From: Uranotaenia lowii
Taxonomy: Eukaryota > Arthropoda > Insecta > Diptera > Culicidae
Length of the DNA: 64,000 nucleotides
Assembly: GCF_029784155.1 (NCBI RefSeq)
Contig: NC_073693.1
Location: forward strand, 332,262,592 to 332,326,591
Direction of reading: 5' to 3'
The notes beneath the pieces were generated by a model. It had not been told where the DNA came from, did no database searches, and saw only the letters and a program-made list of their open reading frames with translations. Of the stretch, positions 33,350 to 42,960 are shown piece by piece. The translations under genes and the position numbers were made by a program. Within the stretch, counting starts at the first letter, position 1. Each line of letters starts with the position of its first letter.

Positions 33350-34880
33350 TTAATTATTTAAAATCTCTTTTGAAGATGAAATAAATGTTTACAATAGTTC
33401 CTTTTCTACCGCCAGCGAAATCAAAATCATGAATGAAAACACCTATAAAATGTCCCACCAACTTATAGAGTGTCTCCTCCGGTTTTCTGCTACAGTTCCC
33501 GCAATTTCGGATGAAAGCGAAATTTTTAGCGCGAATGCACTCCACTGTTCAGCACCTCTATGAGACGCTCCATAAGATGCACAAAATACTTTTGCCACCA
33601 CACTTCACACCGAAATCAATGCGCTCATATCATATCTTCTTCGTGATTAACACACTATCATTATCAACATCACAATCAACATGCTTCTCCTGATCGAAAG
33701 CAGTCGTCTTCCAATCGAAAACGGCAACCGATGTTGCTGTAGCGAAAGAATTGCACTGTTTTCTCTTCACCATAAATTGTTGGATTACTTTTTATGTTAC
33801 TCTTTTTTCTATCAACACCGTTTGGTTTTTTCCTTCTGATTTTTACTTCTCGCGCTGCACTTGTTTTATCAACCGATAGTGCACCGCACAATTCCGCCAA
33901 ACCGACACAACCAGTGCAACGAGATAAGTGATGTACCGGTTTGATTGCAATCACACATCAGCAGCACCACTTTCGATGCTCCTGTGCAGTTGTTGATAGT
34001 GAAACTTAAAAGTTGGCAAAAATCTCCACCTTTTTGTGTTATTTGTATCGTTTTCGATTTTCCTTTCACTAAATGGATAACTGACGGGATATTCTTGTTA
34101 TACTAAGGGAATTTTCTGTCGAAGACAGAATGCCGCAGATCAACTCTAGGATGAGTATCGTTCGAAAAACAGCATCTCTTGTTCTTCTAGAGTTGTGAAC
34201 TTGGCTCCCGGCTCTGTCTGGTTCCTCTTGAGCGTTTAGCGCATGGGGCGCGCATCCAAAACAAGCAAGAAACAACGCACGACGCGCCAACAATTTACGC
34301 GAACGAACTTTGCAATCGACCGTCTCGCGAACCGGCTGGAAATGGACTAACCCACTGAACGAGCAGAAAAGCAGAACTGCAGCATGTGGATGTGGTGGAT
34401 GTGGATAGACTTGGACTTGAATTGCGAACGAAATCACATCGGTCGGACGACAGGCGCTGACGGGATGGCGTTGTCGTCGTTGGCAGATGACGACGCTCTC
34501 CGGGTTGCTCCTGCTGCCTGCTTGCTGCCGCGATGCACCGATTCCGGACTCTGTTTTCTTCGCGTATCCATCCGGCCGCCAACCAACAACAACGTCGTCT
34601 TTGGGGCAAGGTTTGCGATGGTAAACTGACTGAATAGCACGCTGATGGACTGTTGCTTCTGCTGGTGGATCGTGCTTGGTAGCGAATAGTACGCTTTTTT
34701 CGTATGCTGAGGGGATGGATTTCTCTTCGATATCGATGCAACGCAATAATGGAGGAGAGAAAATTGAACGAGAGAAAAGTGGTCCTTTCAGATTGATGGT
34801 GGGTGCGGATCAAGTATCGCAATTTTTCCATCCCAATCAATTATTGAAATGTTGCTGCGTTCAATGTTATGCATAGGTGT
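33350..34880 (-). promoter_or_regulatory. Candidate promoter plus long leader exon of a minus-strand gene
   Basis: This is the longest unique-looking, less A+T-rich tract in the window. Read on the minus strand it has a GATATCGAAG block (about 34730), an arthropod initiator TTCAGTC (34634-34628), then about 1.2 kb rich in GTGCA, CAACAACTGC and AAACAGTGC words typical of insect 5' leaders. Open frames on both strands (225 and 181 codons minus, 81 plus) overlap heavily, have no domain and are probably accidental. No splice donor or coding start could be chosen. The alternatives are an enhancer or an unrecognised gene. Confidence 0.3.
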
Positions 34881-35079
34881 AATTTGACCTAACAAGAAAG
34901 GTCTACTAAGAATTGAATTACGACAATACCACATCATGAAGTTAATATTCTATTTGAAATTCGTAACAGTGATGATTAACACTTGAAACCCCTACCTTTA
35001 AAAAAGTGGGTCTGACACATTCAAAGAGCTTTTAGGGGGGTAGCTCAACTTTACTATTTAGGGGGCGTTGGAAGGGCTC

Positions 35080-35400
35080 ATCAAGCCAGCAGATCGTGGC
35101 CTAAAGGATATAACCCTTGTCTTTTAAGCCAACGGTCATGAGATCGAATCTCGGTCGTGAAATAACCTCTCACGCATCATAGTATGATGAAGGTTGGCGG
35201 TTGGGGCATCAGTGAAATGGTAGTCGGATATACATTGGAATTGTACGCCTCAATGATGCATGCATGTGGATGGATCTTTTCAAGGGAACTTGGATTGCAC
35301 TTGGAGATCCTACCTAGAGAACTGCAATTTCAACCAATAGTGTAAGGATGTCAAGTAGCATAGCAAAGTAAAAATAGTAACGCGGAGTAATATTACAATA
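35080..35400 (+). mobile_element. tRNA-related SINE
   Basis: At about 35089-35160 the sequence looks like a degenerate tRNA: a box-A-like GTGGCCTAAAGGATATAAC, an anticodon-arm-like CTTGTCTTTTAAGCCAA and a box B at GAGATCGAATCTC. A related tRNA-like head lies on the minus strand at 41319-41400 (GTAGAGGATAGCC, CTTCTAAGCC, GATCGAATCCC), so this is a repeated family. About 240 bp of unique body follows, ending near the AAGTAAAAATAG stretch at about 35366. No target duplication was defined. Confidence 0.6.
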
Positions 35401-35429
35401 GATCAAATAAATGGTCGCAGTGGACTCTC

Positions 35430-36720
35430 TTCCCAACAGGGAAAAAAGGGTACATCAAGACAACCATCCACTGTGTTGCGGAGAACGTCATCGGGCATGT
35501 GGAACGAACTCGACGGAACGACTTGATGAGAAGTGTGGGAGGGTGATGGACGAAGAGCACGACGCGCGGGCGGCAGTAGTGCAAAGAAGCACCAGTCGAA
35601 ACGTGGAAAATCACCGACAGCGGAAACGGCATCGAGTCCGAATTTTCTAGAAAGGAGGAGGAGCTCGAGGAGCTGGAGCAGCTGCATCGTTACCAAGAAA
35701 CATGAAAGCTCTATCAGAAACTCAACGCATCCCGCATCTCGGAGGCATCCTGATGGACGTGAGGTGATCAAAAGGTGGAAGCAGCACTTCGATGAACACC
35801 TGAACGGCTCACATGCAGAAGTTCAAGACGGTGAGCCATTCCCAACGATCAGTGAAGTTAAGGACTGAATGGATGGTTAAGGACGCCAGCTGAATAGCAA
35901 CAAGACGGCTGGGAACGATGGCTTCGCAGCTGAACTCATCAAAATGGTCCCGGATAAGTTGGCCGATTGCATACACCGGTTGATGGTCCGGATCTGGAAT
36001 ACAGAATGAACTACCGAGCGATCGCTGTCCTAAATGACGCCTACAAATTGCTGTCCCGAACTCTACTTCGCCGCCTAACTCTACAAGCAAATAGATTCGT
36101 GGGAAATCATCAGGAGGGACGGACCAGATCTTCACATTATGGTAAATCCTCCAAAAATACCGTGAACACCAAGTCCCTACGCAACATCTATTCATCGACT
36201 TCAAAGCAGAATACGACATAATCGACCGTGACGAGCTATGGAAAATCATGGACGAGAACAGCTTTTCTGTGTAGCTAACCAGACTGATCAAGGCGACGAT
36301 GGATAGAACGCAGTGCTGTGTGTGGATTTCGGGTGAATTGTCGAGTTCATTCGAATCGCGCAGGAGGCTTCGACAAGGCGATGGTCTATCCTGCCTAAAG
36401 TTCAACGTGGCGCTAGAAGGTGTTATTCGACGAGCGGTGGGTGAAACGAGGGGCACGATTTTCAACAGATACAGTACACTTATCTGCTTTGCCGATGACA
36501 TCGATATAGTCGGTAGATCATCTGCGGCGGCGGAGGAGGTCTATCGCAAACTGAAACGCGAAGCAGGAAGGATTGGGTTAATGATGAATACGTCCAACAC
36601 TAATTAGACTGGTTGTCATCTACGGGCTCGAGACGTGGATATTGCTCGAGAAGGACCTGCGCACATTCGGAGTATTCGAGCGTGGAGTGTTAAGAGTCAT
36701 CTTTGGCGGCGTACAGGAGA
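35430..36720 (+). pseudogene. RTE-like LINE (LINE-A), endonuclease/RT region, decayed
   Basis: Conceptual translation with many stops and frame changes gives, in order: a linker around 35520-35700 (CGRVMDEEHDARAA), KTAGNDGFAAELIKMVPDKL at about 35908-35967, NYRAIAVLNDAYKLLSR (36007-36057), FIDFKAEYDIIDRDELWKIM (36191-36250), LRQGDGLSCL (36367-36396) and the reverse-transcriptase active-site FADDIDIVGR (36487-36516). After about 36606 roughly 130 residues are missing. It then resumes with VIYGLETW and FERGVLRVIFGGVQE up to 36720. The remainder of its C-terminus lies at 38451-38660, beyond a second LINE. Clade assignment to the RTE group is from motif style only. Confidence 0.75.
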
Positions 36721-37183
36721 TCGGAAAGACCAAGTCGATGGAGATCAATACAGGAAATCCCTCCAGTTTCATGATAGCTGGGCACAAGTTGAGAAAGTGG
36801 AGTGATTCCAGTATCTTGGTAGCCAGATAACGCCTGATGGTGGTACTAAGAAGGACATCGAAACCAGGATCAGAAAAGCCCGATTTGCATTTGCGAGTCT
36901 CCGCAACATCTGGCACTCACGTCATGCTGCGAAGAGATGAGAACGAAATTTGCAGAGAGGCGCTTGAATGGAATCCAGAGGGACAGGCAAACCCAGAAAC
37001 TCGTGGCGGCGAAGCCTAGCCGCCGAAATAAGGAGTGTATAGAAAATTAACTATAAACATATTTGGGCTTTCTACTTACTAAAGCGTAAACGCGCACAAC
37101 TTTGCTCACCTGTATGTAGCATCTTGATCTGTCAAGAGTGAACCAGCGCTTTGTTTACGTTTTAAACATTCGTTTCTCCCAAA

Positions 37184-37522
37184 ATGTCGCGAATTAAAAA
37201 AGATGTTAAAATTCGTGTGTTGGATACTTGGATGCAAGAGAAGGGCATCTCGATGAATGAAGTGGCGAAACGTTTCGGCATTCATCCGGCGAGCGTAAAA
37301 TCCATCATCCACAAGTTCGGGGAACACTATACATTCGATGATTTGCCAGGAAGAGGCAGAAAACCAGGACCATCTGGCCCAAATCTGAACCGTAAGGTAA
37401 TCAACTTCATCATCCGGAATCGATCGATGTCCATGCGGGATTTGGCGAAAAAAGCTGGGACATCTATCGGAATGGTACAGCGGATCAAGAAGCGGAAAAA
37501 CCTGAAGACATATAAGAAGTAG
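37184..37522 (+). CDS. Surviving DNA-binding half of the DD37E transposase (112 aa)
   Basis: The frame starts at ATGTCGCGAATTAAAAAAG and encodes a paired helix-turn-helix region. The first helix-turn-helix is around residues 8-48 (EKGISMNEVAKRFGIHPASV); a Gly/Arg/Pro linker GRGRKPGPSG follows at about 55-64; the second is around 70-105 (SMSMRDLAKKAGTSIGMVQR). In this family such domains bind the terminal inverted repeats in the nucleus. The catalytic DDE half is lost, so any product would be a DNA-binding fragment. Whether it is expressed is unknown, and most likely it is simply the least-decayed part of a dead gene. Confidence 0.6.
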   Translation: MSRIKKDVKIRVLDTWMQEKGISMNEVAKRFGIHPASVKSIIHKFGEHYTFDDLPGRGRKPGPSGPNLNRKVINFIIRNRSMSMRDLAKKAGTSIGMVQRIKKRKNLKTYKK

Positions 37523-38165
37523 AAAGTGTCCAAACAAACGGCTGAACAAAAATCACGAGCCAAAACCAGAGCCCGGAAGCTGTATCATCGGATTTTGCAG
37601 AAGCCAGATACGTGCATATGGAGGATAAAACTTATGAAAAAGAGGATTCCAGTACTATTCCGGACCAAAATTATAGCTATTGGGGAGTGACCATGAGAAG
37701 TCGATTGAGGTGGAAAAATTTGGCCAGAAAGTGCTTCTGTGGCAGGCAATCTGCTCCTGCGGATTGAGGTCGGCGAGTTTCTTTACAAAAGGAACAATAA
37801 ATATCTACTAAAAGGAGTGTTTGCAGAAAAGGTTGCTGCCACTATACTAGAAACATACGACTCCACCATTGTTCTGGCCGGATTTGGCGTCTGCCCACTT
37901 CGCTAAATCTACTCTTAGATTGTTTGAGGATAACGATGTGGATTTTGTTGAGAAAGATATTAACTAACCAAACTGCTCCCAGCTTCGCCCTATAGAACGA
38001 TATTGGGCTATCGTCAAGAGAGTTTTCAAGAAGGATGGTAAGGCCAACAGGACCATGGCGGTTTTCAAGAAAAATTGGAATGCTGCGGCCAAGAAGTGGG
38101 ATCAATCAGCTGCACGAAATCTAATGAAACGCTTCAAGTCGAAAGTCCGAGAATATTGCCAATAA
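37184..38165 (+). pseudogene. DD37E transposase, inactivated
   Basis: The N-terminal 112 codons (37184-37522) are intact. A TAG then replaces what looks like a Gln codon, and reading continues with VSKQTAEQKSRAKTRARKLY. The first catalytic region is preserved only in another frame as MEDKTYEKED (about 37618), so a frameshift lies nearby and the DD pair is altered. The last 305 bp are in one frame: WPDLASAHFAKSTL with the second catalytic Asp at 37881-37883, one TAA at about 37965, then QLRPIERYWAIVKR with the Glu at 37995-37997, and an end at EYCQ (38165). Several stops and frameshifts mean that no active enzyme is made. Confidence 0.8.
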
Positions 38166-38450
38166 TTACTTTTTTACTTGAATTTCTTTATAAACTGTAA
38201 GAATAAGCTTTTTAAAACACTTACGAACTGTTTCTTAGTTCGAATCATCAATAAAATCAATACAAAGAAAAAAAATGTGTTTATAACTTATTTTCGATAC
38301 ACTCCTTACGAACTGTCGACGAGAGTCTTGACATGGACCAAGTGAAGACGCTGGTTCCGGATCGTCAACAGTAGAGGTCTTTTACCACGGCCCTATACAC
38401 CGGAGGATCGGCGCGGGAACATTAAGTAAGTAAGTAAGTAAGTAAGGAGA

Positions 38451-38660
38451 ACGGAGTATGGAGGCGAAGGATGAACCACGAGCTCGCACGACTCTACGGC
38501 GAAACCAGTATCCAGTAGATGGTGAAGGCTGGACGGATACGCTGGGCAGGACATTTTGCAAGAATTCCGGACAACTGTCCTGCAGAACAGGTGCTCGCTG
38601 CGGAGGGATCAAGACGAACAGGGGCGCAACGAGCGAGGTGGTTAGACAAAATAAAGATTA
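38451..38660 (+). pseudogene. LINE-A, displaced C-terminal part
   Basis: Reading continues exactly where LINE-A broke: NGVWRRRMNHELARLYGETS, one in-frame TAG (at about 38516), then GRIRWAGHFARIPDNCPAEQ and RRTGAQRARWLDKI. If the segment 36721-38450 (LINE-B plus one copy of AGGAGA) is removed, codons join in frame from ...FGGVQE into NGVW. The element is truncated or unrecognisable after about 38660. Confidence 0.75.
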
Positions 38661-41180
38661 AATTGTTCTCCGAAATTGAAAATAGCCAATTTTTTATCAA
38701 ATTTCAATGTTTTCTGAAGACAGTATAGACACCAGCTGTTTTTTTATAATCCCTGAATTGAAGCTCGTGAAGAACTTTTTTGGGCGAATGTTACAACAAT
38801 CCGTCCATAACTCTAAAACATTTAACGGCTCAAGCTTTGCAAACTGGCAGAGCAGATGAAAGTTCGAACCGATTTCAGTGTTGCTAATCTTTTCAAATCA
38901 TTTTGATTTTCAATATTCCTAAAGATAATTATTTTTCAATGCGTCTATATTATCAGAGAAAGTACTATGTATTATGCCTCTAACCACGAAGCCATGGCCG
39001 TAGACATGAAACATCACTTTTTCCAGTATTTTGCAAAAAACACTTATGGAATGAAATTTGGCAATTTTTCATTCTTCAAAAAATATTTTTCAATTTTTTT
39101 CGAGCAACATAATGTTGATTGAACTTATGCTTACTTTTAGCAATAATTACTGTAAAACATTGCGAATCATATTTCTAATATAAAAAAACTGATTTAGTAC
39201 ATTTTTCAAACAATTAAAATTATCGAAAAACAGATCTATTTATAAACATTGATTGATAATTTATAAATATTATCAAATATAGTTACAGGTCAATTAAATA
39301 TTTCCAAACAAAATTCTCAACGTTTTCATAATTAATTCAATAGAGAGTTAGCTTTGTTATGCAGAAAAATGTTAATTTAGTTTCAGTGAAAAAAATAACA
39401 GTTAATTGATCAACATATATTTTTATTCCAAGTCCGTTAATGCTAAAGTTATAACATATTTTGTACTGTTGCTTGTGAACAACCCCTGTATCAGGAAAAC
39501 AAATCTATAAAATTTCTGCAAACACATGCTACGGCTAGCTTGCTAGGCTAAGACTTTCTTTAAGGATTTATGCGAACACCAAGTTGAAAAGTGGACAAAT
39601 GAGGTTTTGAAAATCACGGTACGTGAAATTTTCTGAAACTATAAACTAAGTTATAAAATGCAGATTGTCAGATTCTGCCAGATTCTGGTTCTGGTGATAT
39701 TGGGTTATGAAATTTAAAAATTAATAAATTATGAGTAACATCAAACATTGATAACTAATAAACTATCAACCTCCTATAAAAACAAAAACTGATTTCGAAT
39801 CTATTTATTATCCTCCTTTTGATAAAGGATTAAGATATTACCTAGCTACTCTAGCTTCAAAGAAATAATGCTTGAAAAAAAAATCCTCAAGTTTAAAAAA
39901 AGCAATAGAAAAAAATGTAACTATTTGCAACATCATTGAAGAACATTTATGAGATTTCAGTATCAAAGATTCAAATTTCATCTATAACTCTGTTCAAGTC
40001 TTAAGATTTTTTTTTGACTACTTTATACTTTAAAAAAATATTTTATTCATTTTGATAAAAAAAATCCATAATATCCTTAAATTCTCATATTTCACGAGAC
40101 TGTGATAAATAAACTTGAAGAACGTCTGAGTTTTCTCAGAAGTTTCAACATCTCACGGTCTTCGAAAATTCTGATCATTGATTCGAAACCTTGAAATGTT
40201 CTAAAATGTTGCTAACAAGTTTCTAAAGTTAACACTGAAATTTAAAAAAAAAACTAGAGCTATCAGAAAAAACAAACAAACTGCATATTTGGATACGTCG
40301 CCTTCAAATTAGTCGAAATCAGCTCTCAACCCCTCGGCAAACGGAAAAAGGTAAATTTTGTTGCCATGTACTATCTAACAGAAAAGAGTACTTTTCTTAT
40401 TTTTTTTGTTATCATGCGTCTTTTTGAACATCCTAATTCAAGATTTTTTTTTTCAATGCTTCACTCAAAATACAAATATGTATATTTTGAGGGAAAGAAT
40501 TTACATAGTGTTTTCTATCGACATAAACACAAATCAATGAGCTCTTTCATACAATGCTAAACATTATATGACTATTAAGAGTAAATTTTTACTGGAATTT
40601 TCTAAATTTAATTTCAATTTTTGTCACGGATCAGGTAAAACATCAGTTCATTGGAAATTTTCGCAAATTTTCAAAGGACTCTAAACATATTCTAGCTTTT
40701 TCTGGATAAAATATGACCAGTTATCGAAGAAAGTGAATTTTGAAAGCACAACTTGAAAAAATTTATTCGGGGTCCAGCGTGATGGTTTTTTTTTCCAAAC
40801 AGTGGGTATGATAGGAGGTGGTTTCCTTTTTAACTTAGCAAATTTTCAGCAATGTCAAATTTATTATTATTAAGCTACCAAAAACCCCCCCCGCCGAACG
40901 TAAAGATGATTGTCTTCTTGTGTTTAACTCTTGAACTAAAAACTATAACTAGCTAACTATAATATAAGCATTTTTTACTTTTCCGAATTTGCAACAGTTA
41001 GTTCTGCATTTAAAATTTAACTTGAATTTGCCCTTTTTTATATGACTGATAGTTTTTCCATCATTGTGATGATGTTGAACAAATTTAAAAAAAAAATTTG
41101 TGGTTATCGAATGGTTATGAATATCGATTTTCTTTTGTTATTTTTCCGGGTTTTTTAAAAAACGAACATGAACACTTACA
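38660..41180. other. 2.5 kb of A+T-rich DNA with no feature
   Basis: Nothing here passes as a gene, element end or RNA. There are long poly-A and poly-T stretches and random short frames. A C-run (AACCCCCCCCGCCG) at about 40883 is the only compositional oddity. Confidence 0.55.
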
Positions 41181-41405
41181 GAACCTCAATGAAACTTTAT
41201 TATTTCCTCGAAGAGATTCCTTTTTATGTCTTAACTCTAAGCGTACAACTTTCGAGGATATGATGGCTAGCATCTCACAAATGCTTAAACCACAAACCCA
41301 CAGAAAGTGTACTATGTATACCGTGATCGGGATTCGATCTTATGCCCGCTGGCTTAGAAGACTTGAAGGCTATCCTCTACGTCACGGGCTGCGGTTTCTG
41401 GACTA
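41180..41405 (-). mobile_element. tRNA-related SINE, minus orientation
   Basis: On the minus strand, from about 41400 down to 41319, the sequence reads as a degenerate tRNA: CCCGTGACGTAGAGGATAGC (box A region), CAAGTCTTCTAAGCC (anticodon-arm-like) and AAGATCGAATCCC (box B). It is related to the SINE head at 35089-35160. About 130 bp of body extends to about 41180. The 102-codon plus-strand frame here is a shadow of this repeat. Confidence 0.55.
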
Positions 41406-42960
41406 AATTCCACCCTAAATAAATCATCGAACTTATTGGTCTTAAAAAGATACATATATTAGTCGAAGATGGCTAGATACTCGAATCATAATAATTCAGT
41501 GTAGTATGTTGACAAGTTTAGAATACCGATTTAATAAACGAACAGTTCCTATTTAGTTTTTTAACTCCTTTTTTGATCAATTTGGTACTCTAATAGGTAG
41601 AAGTGCAACCTCTCCTAAACATTGCTTCTACATTTTAAAGTTCAATTCAATAAACACTGATAACGGTAAGTGAATCCAAAGATCATTCATTCAAATTTTA
41701 AAGAACGTGCTTCAAAATGGTAGTGTCCCTTTTGTGTCCTATCTGATTATCTCAAACTTTTTCAATGTTCTGTACATTTTCATCTCTACGATAACGAACC
41801 CCATATGCTCCAACGAAAGCAACCGAAAACAAGGGAAGAAAGTAACTTTTAACAGACCATCCCGGGATACGTAATTGAAATTGAAATTGTACGTTTTTTC
41901 TATCTCGTTAGAGAGATGTCTCTATCCGTAGTGTGGCATTTTGTTTGGGGAAACGAAGCAGCTGCCGCGTAAAAATGCAGTAGGGATGGAAAATCTTCCA
42001 ACACTTGTTGCTCATCTCACATACTTACATCGTTAGTCAGCTAGTGGCCATTCTTTATGTTAGTGACAAAATTGGTATTATCGGCTTACCTGAAAAGAGA
42101 AAAACATAAAAGCTTATTATAACACTTGTTTTGAGGAAAAATTTATAATGTAAATGTTGAAGGAATATTTATACATATTTTCATATTTGTACATCGAAAA
42201 TTTTTCTGTAACTGACTGGTTCGCTCCTGGACAAACCAATTCCTACGTCAGCAACGCAACCGAAGCGCTGGGAATAAGGTTGCCAAGCGCGGTCTTGACC
42301 TACGACAATACCCTTTCCACCGAAATAAACTAATATACGCGAAACAAAACAACAAGCCCCAGATCCCCAAAGATCAACAGCCCCATCGGTGTTGTAGTTA
42401 CGTCCAAAAACAGCAATATAAGCAACCAAATCGACCGAGTTATATACATGGTGTTCGTTCAGTTATCCATCCATCCATCCATCTATCCATACGTCGTCGT
42501 CGTCGTCGACGTCCGTGTTTCCATCCTTTTGGAATTTCTGTGCCTTGACAGCCGGAGAATCGATATTATGGTATATTTGCTGAACCGCTCACGCTCATAC
42601 CGGGACCATTGCCAAGCAAACGGTGCAAAATATAAGGTACGGAACGGACCATGACCTTTCCCATGATTTTTTTTTGGATTTTCGGGGCTATCATCAAAAA
42701 CCGCCCGACCTTCTTGTGTGCATGAAAGTTCGCCGTTTGATAAAATAATGTGGGCTAAGTGAAAAGAGAGCGAAACATTAATGGGAAAACCGAGGCTACT
42801 AGTGGGCGAAAAGTGCCCAAGAAGATGGCTAAGATGGCAAAAGCTCATGCCAGCTTTGGCCAAATTAGGAGAATTTATTGCATCACAAGGCGTAACCTGC
42901 TGAAGGGGAAACATTTTCTCGTTCGGTGTTTTTTGCCTGGTAAAATTATGCTGATTTACA
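41406..42960. other. Less A+T-rich non-coding tract with two microsatellites
   Basis: The tract contains (CCAT)n at about 42461-42490 and (CGT)n at about 42493-42511. Short frames on both strands (42429-42181 minus, 82 codons; 42914-42483 minus, 143 codons) overlap the microsatellites and have no domain. Composition suggests unique, perhaps regulatory, DNA, but no promoter signal is clear. Confidence 0.35.

Larger units (their letters stand above)
37032..38306 (+). mobile_element. ITmD37E-type Tc1/mariner transposon inserted in LINE-B
   Basis: The 1275-bp element has inverted repeats starting AGGAGTGTAT (37032) and ending ATACACTCCT (38306), with 25 of 29 terminal positions matching. TA flanks both sides (37030-37031 and 38307-38308). 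Removing it plus one TA rejoins LINE-B codons in frame as ...LAAEI-RTVDESL. It contains a decayed transposase with 37 residues between the second Asp and the final Glu, the spacing that defines the DD37E family known from mosquitoes. Confidence 0.85.
36721..38444 (+). mobile_element. RTE-like LINE (LINE-B), 5'-truncated, inserted in LINE-A
   Basis: It begins with IGKTKSMEINTGNPSSF and, in shifted frames, FQYLGSQITPDGGTKKDIET and RKARFAFASLRNIW, the region after the catalytic core in RTE-type reverse transcriptases. About 130 residues are then deleted before DENEICREALEWNPEGQ and SLAAEI. Its C-terminus resumes after the DD37E element with RTVDESL (38309 on). The 3' end is a (TAAG)n tail at about 38423-38444. 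AGGAGA at 36715-36720 and 38445-38450 is the apparent target duplication. Confidence 0.75.

Noticed and set aside
34069..34746. 225-codon minus-strand frame, among the longest outside the satellite
   Set aside because: It overlaps a 181-codon frame in another register and plus-strand frames, and has no domain. The composition resembles a GC-richer leader rather than coding sequence.
42483..42914. 143-codon minus-strand frame
   Set aside because: Its start region and C-terminal Thr run derive from the CCAT and CGT microsatellites, and no domain is visible.
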